This document shows positions 60,021 to 64,000 of a stretch of DNA of 64,000 nt, in pieces. The stretch is from Stromatinia cepivora (lineage: Eukaryota; Ascomycota; Leotiomycetes; Helotiales; Sclerotiniaceae), in contig RCTD01000009.1 in NCBI GenBank assembly GCA_014898415.1, positions 1,116,001 through 1,180,000 of the forward strand, given 5' to 3'. Position 1 is the first letter of the stretch. Each line of letters begins with the position of its first letter. The notes under the pieces are model-generated. The model did not search any database and was not told the origin of the DNA. It worked only from the letters and a program-made list of their open reading frames with translations. The position numbers and the translations under genes were made by a program.

Positions 60021-60506
60021 ATCTCCTTTTCGATGAGATTCATTTATGATTATTTTGCTTAATCGAAATGTATAATCTAATTCTAGAAAATATACTTTGA
60101 TATATTTATTTATAACTTTTGAATACTCTAAGAATATATTGATTCTCGAAATATCCTACAATTTGTTGTATCTTTGTTTTTTCGGAATAATCTTAGGATT
60201 GATATAAATATAACATTTGTTTCTTCAAACTTTGTATATCTCTATATCTAATATTATATCTATAAAAGCTTTTATAAGGAATCGATCTATTCTGTTTATA
60301 TCAGGATCAATATTAATGCAATTCCTGATATAAATATCGTATTTTATAGCTTTATTCCAAAATTCTAATAATAATCCAACTTCTTTTAGTATTACTTTTA
60401 TATTTGCTTTTACAATCCTTATATTCTGTTCTGCAAATCCGTTTTGATATAAAGAAACAATTATTATAATTTCGGATCGTATACCTGATGATTATTCACG
60501 AATAGT

Positions 60507-60758
60507 TTATAGGAATTCCAATGTATTGTTAATCCTGATTATAATGATCTTTTTTTTAGTAACTAATTCCATCTCCTTTTTCCAAGTTTTCAATATTTGA
60601 ATTGTATCATCTTTTTGTTTAAATGATATAATCCAATTTACTTTTATATAATTATCAATAATCAATATGAAATAACAATTCCCTCGAATCGATTTTGGGA
60701 ATAATCCTACAATATCGAAATATATAAATTTGAATCTTTTTGATTTATATAGATTCAA
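60507..60758 (-). pseudogene. Copia integrase core (copy 2)
   Basis: Readable as RFKFIYFDIVGLFPKSIRGN, CYFILIIDNYIKVNWIISFK and KIIIIRINNTLEFL. Same module as in copy 1, about as decayed. Confidence 0.88.
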
Positions 60759-61076
60759 TTGCTTCGGAATACAATTGATTATTTTGATAAATATATATAT
60801 TTCGTAGATATCTAATTCAATTGGGACCTTTATCGGCTTAATTATATTAAATACTTTATATAGATTCTTGATCTTATTTGAACCTAAATAATTGAATCTT
60901 CGATATTATAACAGATATCTCTCTTTCTCCTTAAATATTAATTCGTTATCGATACCTTTGATGTTATCGATTATCTTTGAAGAGAAGCTTTTTTCTTGAT
61001 TATTTTGATATACACTAAAACAAAGAACTATATCCTTATATCCTTTAATTATATATGAAACCACATACATTTCGTC

Positions 61077-61259
61077 TTATATTCTAATACAAATGATTTT
61101 CTTATTGTCCTTCTTGAAATATATATAATAAGAATTGAATTCCCCTTGCAACCTTGTTTCACAGATCCTTTTTCCTAACAACAAATTTACTTCTAGCTTT
61201 GATATATATAATACATTTGAAAATAGCATCTTAGAACTATCTTCGTATACTATATCCAT
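61077..61259 (-). pseudogene. Copia GAG-pre-integrase fragment (copy 2)
   Basis: Readable as FSNVLYISKLEVNLLLGKRI followed by CETRLQGEFNSYYIYFKKDN. The L-Y-x-P-x-L-x-x-N-L-L-S pattern marks the protease/pre-integrase junction of copia elements. Confidence 0.82.
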
Positions 61260-61751
61260 TAAACCTCAATAACAATAATACATTACTCCTTTATCAATCT
61301 TTATTCTTTGTTTGATAATAAGTTTTATTGATCTGAATAATGAAGATTGATCAAATATATATAAAGAAACACCTGTATTGATATATTATTTACTAGAGGA
61401 AATTTTACTAATAATTTCCTTTATTAAATTACAATCTTTCTTTATTATATCCTCAGTATCGGAATTTGATTCAGAGATATTATTAATAGGATATATTTGG
61501 TCTTTTTTATTGAAGTAAATCTTCTTTGGATTCGATGATTTCTTTCTCCTTTAGTAATGAAGGTAATTATAAAGGAATTTGTTAATTCATACTAAATATA
61601 GATAATTTCGTATATAATGATCTTCCCTTTGATACAGATCGCAAGCATTATTTGGGGTTTCGAAATCTGATTCTTAGTATCGAAAAATATACCTAGATTC
61701 TTTTGCAATTTGTATTAACTTTGATTTATCTTTAAAACAAAGTTCTTTAAT

Positions 61752-62171
61752 CTATAAATACTTGATTTTATTATCGATACTAAAGCTAATTTGGATATCC
61801 AATATATCCATTACTCCTTGATAATCGATTGGAAAATTATATGTTAAAACCAAGAACAGAACAGTATCTTGATATACTGATCGATAACTTTCGTTTATAA
61901 TTCCTAATTTCCTTCTATACTCTTTCAATTTATTCCAAACTTCGATAATGATCATATCGAGATAAGTATTGGGTTGGAATTTGAAGTTCTGGATCATCAT
62001 CATATATATATTGATTATGATTATACTAATTTTGGTATATTTTGATTTAAAATATCTCCAGAGTATATATACTATTGAATATTCGTCGATAAAGACTTCA
62101 TCATTATCATTAAATGTTATACAAATATACAATAACACATTCGCTTCGTTCTTTAAGTATTCCGATTTCAA
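61752..62171 (-). pseudogene. Copia gag fragment (copy 2)
   Basis: A 139-codon open stretch with WRYFKSKYTK, then YMMMIQNFKFQPN, then VWNKLKEYRRKL and ALTYNFP-like residues, the UBN2-type copia gag pattern. The upstream part (about 62180-62340) is readable through RIP-type stops (KRWFYIIDQILNEY). Confidence 0.8.
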
Positions 62172-62768
62172 CTCAATATTGTAATATATATAACCATTGA
62201 TTTTATAAACAAATACTATATTGGATCCTGCAATCTATATATATTCATTTAATATTTGATCAATTATATAAAACCATCTTTTCCCTTTCAATTATATCTT
62301 CGTTTATCTAAACCATCACTCATAATTATTTTGATCGAACTTCGAAAAATTATTTGATTCCGATATTATAAAGATTTCTTATTATTTGATGAATATCGAA
62401 GATAATCTTTAGATTTTTAAAACGATTTTAAAAAAAAGATATATAATAAATAAATTCAAAATAATAAAGAAATATAAAAATAAAACAATAAAAGAATTCA
62501 TAAGATTATATTGTAATATATTTTCTTATAGTTATACGAACTTGCTTTTCGCCTTTATTATAATTCTGTATCAATATTATATAGATTGTTTTCCGTTCTA
62601 ATCTATGATATTATAAGTTATAAACTATATTATTATATTTCAATTCTACTTCGATAGTATTATATAAAAACTCTGATTTTCATTTTGTTTTATCTTTACT
62701 AATTATACTAATCCTTTCTCGATTTGCTTTACTTTCTAATCACTATTATATAATCGAATCTTATAATC

Positions 62769-62934
62769 TATTGATTTTTGATATAGGAAATAGTAGTATT
62801 ATTGATTATATAAATTGAATTAAGGATCTATAATTCTAATAGAAATAGAATTGAGGTTATCCTCAAATATGGTCTGTGCATTATTGTGGTCTTGTAACCT
62901 CAATTCTAATCCTATGATGGCCTCATTTCCAACA
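62769..62934 (-). repeat. 5' LTR of copia copy 2
   Basis: 166 bp, plus-strand ends TATTGATTTTTGATATAGG and CATTTCCAACA. More mutated than its partner. Confidence 0.93.
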
Positions 62935-62987
62935 AATAATAATATAACTTTACAATAACAAATCTAATTATTCAATCTGAGATACCC
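62935..62987 (+). mobile_element. Unidentified repeat X, copy 2 (resumed)
   Basis: Continues the X sequence after copia copy 2 (compare 37725-37777). Homology stops at about 62987, where a new LTR-type end begins. Confidence 0.6.
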
Positions 62988-64000
62988 TGTTACGGTTGTT
63001 GGAAGGATGTTGCTAGTAAAGCTAGAAATCTTTACAAGAAAACGGCTTCATTGTTAAAGACCAATGTACAATCGATGGTCTGTTATCAATTGATTAGAAA
63101 ACTTTATAAAATCTTTGTATTCATTAAACTTTAATATATGATCAACAATTTATTATCGTTCTGATATCGTTTTTTATTAGATTTAAAAAAAAAAGGTTTT
63201 TCTAGTTAGAAAAAAATAATGAAAAGTTTTATAGCTATTTTAGAATTAATTGATTCTTTGTTATTTATAATTCTGATAATTCTTTTCATTTTCCTTTTAG
63301 AAGCAATTTATCAATTAGTTATTATCGGTATCCTTTCGAATAATTATAGTGGGAACAAGAAGTACTTTAGATTTGTCGACCAGTTCAAATGCTTTGTAAA
63401 TTCGAAGGGAAAACATATCGAGGATCCAAAACGGTAATGAAGATGAGGCATCGATATTAAATCGTCAATTTATTATATAATTTGAAGTAGAATTAATATA
63501 AAGATTCGAAAATATACAAAAGGAATTCGAAATCTTTAGATTAGAAAATCAATAATAGATTAAATAAACCTTTATCTGTTTTATACAAAAAAAAATAATT
63601 AGTTTGTTGATAGCAACCATCAACGATAAAAAGGCGATATCCAATTCCATTCCAATTCTTTAAGGAAGATCCCTGAAACTTCAAAAACTTCTATTTTATA
63701 AAGGTTCCATTATTATAGAAACAAAAGATTTCTTTTTTCAAGTTAAACTCATATTTCGGAATGATAATGGATATTACTTTTCGATAGATCAAAAGAAAAT
63801 AGATTATATTATTCAATACTTCCAAAAACAACCTTTTGCAATTTGATATCGATACAAAAATGAGACAATAGATTCAAATATAATATAGAAAGAGTTTAAG
63901 GAATATATATATAATATAATATTAAACAAAGACAATTGTCAATATTTGGCTATATAACAAATAATCTATACTAAATAATAATCTATATAAAGTATAAACA
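62988..64000 (+). mobile_element. Start of another LTR retrotransposon (partial, runs off the window)
   Basis: It begins TGTTACGGTTGTTGGAAGG exactly where X homology ends, as an LTR would. Downstream is an open frame 63219-63437 (72 codons, from an ATG; GILSNNYSGNKKYFRFVDQF). Then a different frame reads [20 protein letters not shown] and [16 protein letters not shown] up to FAIWYRY-like residues, resembling a gypsy gag (capsid). The LTR end, the other terminus and the duplication lie outside or are unresolved. Confidence 0.55.

Larger units (their letters stand above)
57455..62934 (-). mobile_element. Ty1/copia retrotransposon copy 2 (complete, uninterrupted)
   Basis: 5480 bp, LTRs 57455-57620 and 62769-62934 (166 bp each), duplication AATAA (57450-57454 and 62935-62939). 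The empty site is visible in X copy 1 near 37720-37735. Minus-strand order is gag (61752-62340), GAG-pre-integrase (61077-61259), integrase (60507-60758), linker (59559-60020), RT (58600-59000) and RNase H (57821-58018). Every module is interrupted by stops. The RT box still reads YIDD (about 58670), unlike copy 1. Confidence 0.94.

Noticed and set aside
27957..64000. CRISPR array or tandem satellite
   Set aside because: The repeats are dispersed LTRs with target duplications, not regularly spaced; a eukaryotic nuclear context also excludes CRISPR.

Overview
The window is nuclear DNA of a filamentous ascomycete. The genes carry short 50-160 nt spliceosomal introns with GTAAGT/GTATGT donors and CTAAC-like branch points, and they encode fungal proteins (Rad4, an Ufe1-type syntaxin, a GABA/choline-type permease, an SRR1-like protein). 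The moderate GC of the genes next to a very AT-rich, mutated transposon block suggests a Leotiomycete, plausibly Sclerotiniaceae (Botrytis/Sclerotinia/Monilinia). That placement is inference only.

Left part (1-27.3 kb, ordinary composition): a partial gene end; a DHA1-type MFS exporter (-) divergent from an ER t-SNARE (UFE1-like, 3 exons); cytosolic aspartate aminotransferase (2 exons); about 6 kb without a convincing gene but with an hAT-type MITE (11722-12044, perfect 8-bp target duplication); RAD4/XPC (-); an MDP-1-like HAD phosphatase (-) divergent from a GNAT acetyltransferase; an APC-family permease (5 exons) preceded by GATA sites; a short-chain dehydrogenase (4 exons, with a 43-nt first exon); a broken 2-oxoglutarate/Fe(II) dioxygenase; and an SRR1-like gene (-, 3 exons). 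These are unlinked housekeeping and accessory genes with no shared pathway.

Right part (27.3-64 kb): a sharp switch to extremely AT-rich DNA with no intact gene. It is a graveyard of LTR retrotransposons whose copies differ almost only by C/T and G/A transitions, the signature of repeat-induced point mutation (RIP). Insertions were resolved from their ends and target-site duplications (TSDs). A non-autonomous gag-only element is present three times, each exactly 1676 bp with 150-bp LTRs (29583-31258, 42285-43960, 44357-46032; TSDs AAAAG, CTTCC, GCTCG). A chromodomain Ty3/gypsy element (41953-51716, 320-bp LTRs, TSD GTTTT) holds two of them. A Ty1/copia element (39059-54306, 166-bp LTRs, TSD AAAAT) holds the gypsy element. 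A second copia copy (57455-62934, TSD AATAA) sits inside an unidentified repeated sequence 'X' (copies at 35.2-39.1 kb and 54.9-57.5 kb) that carries a very long decayed reading frame. There are also a solo copia LTR (34916-35081, TSD CAATT), an older gypsy relic (about 31.3-34.6 kb) and the start of another LTR element running off the right edge.

The points of most interest are the gag-only family, a convergent coiled-coil/Cys-rich frame at the 3' end of the chromovirus, and the unidentified element X.
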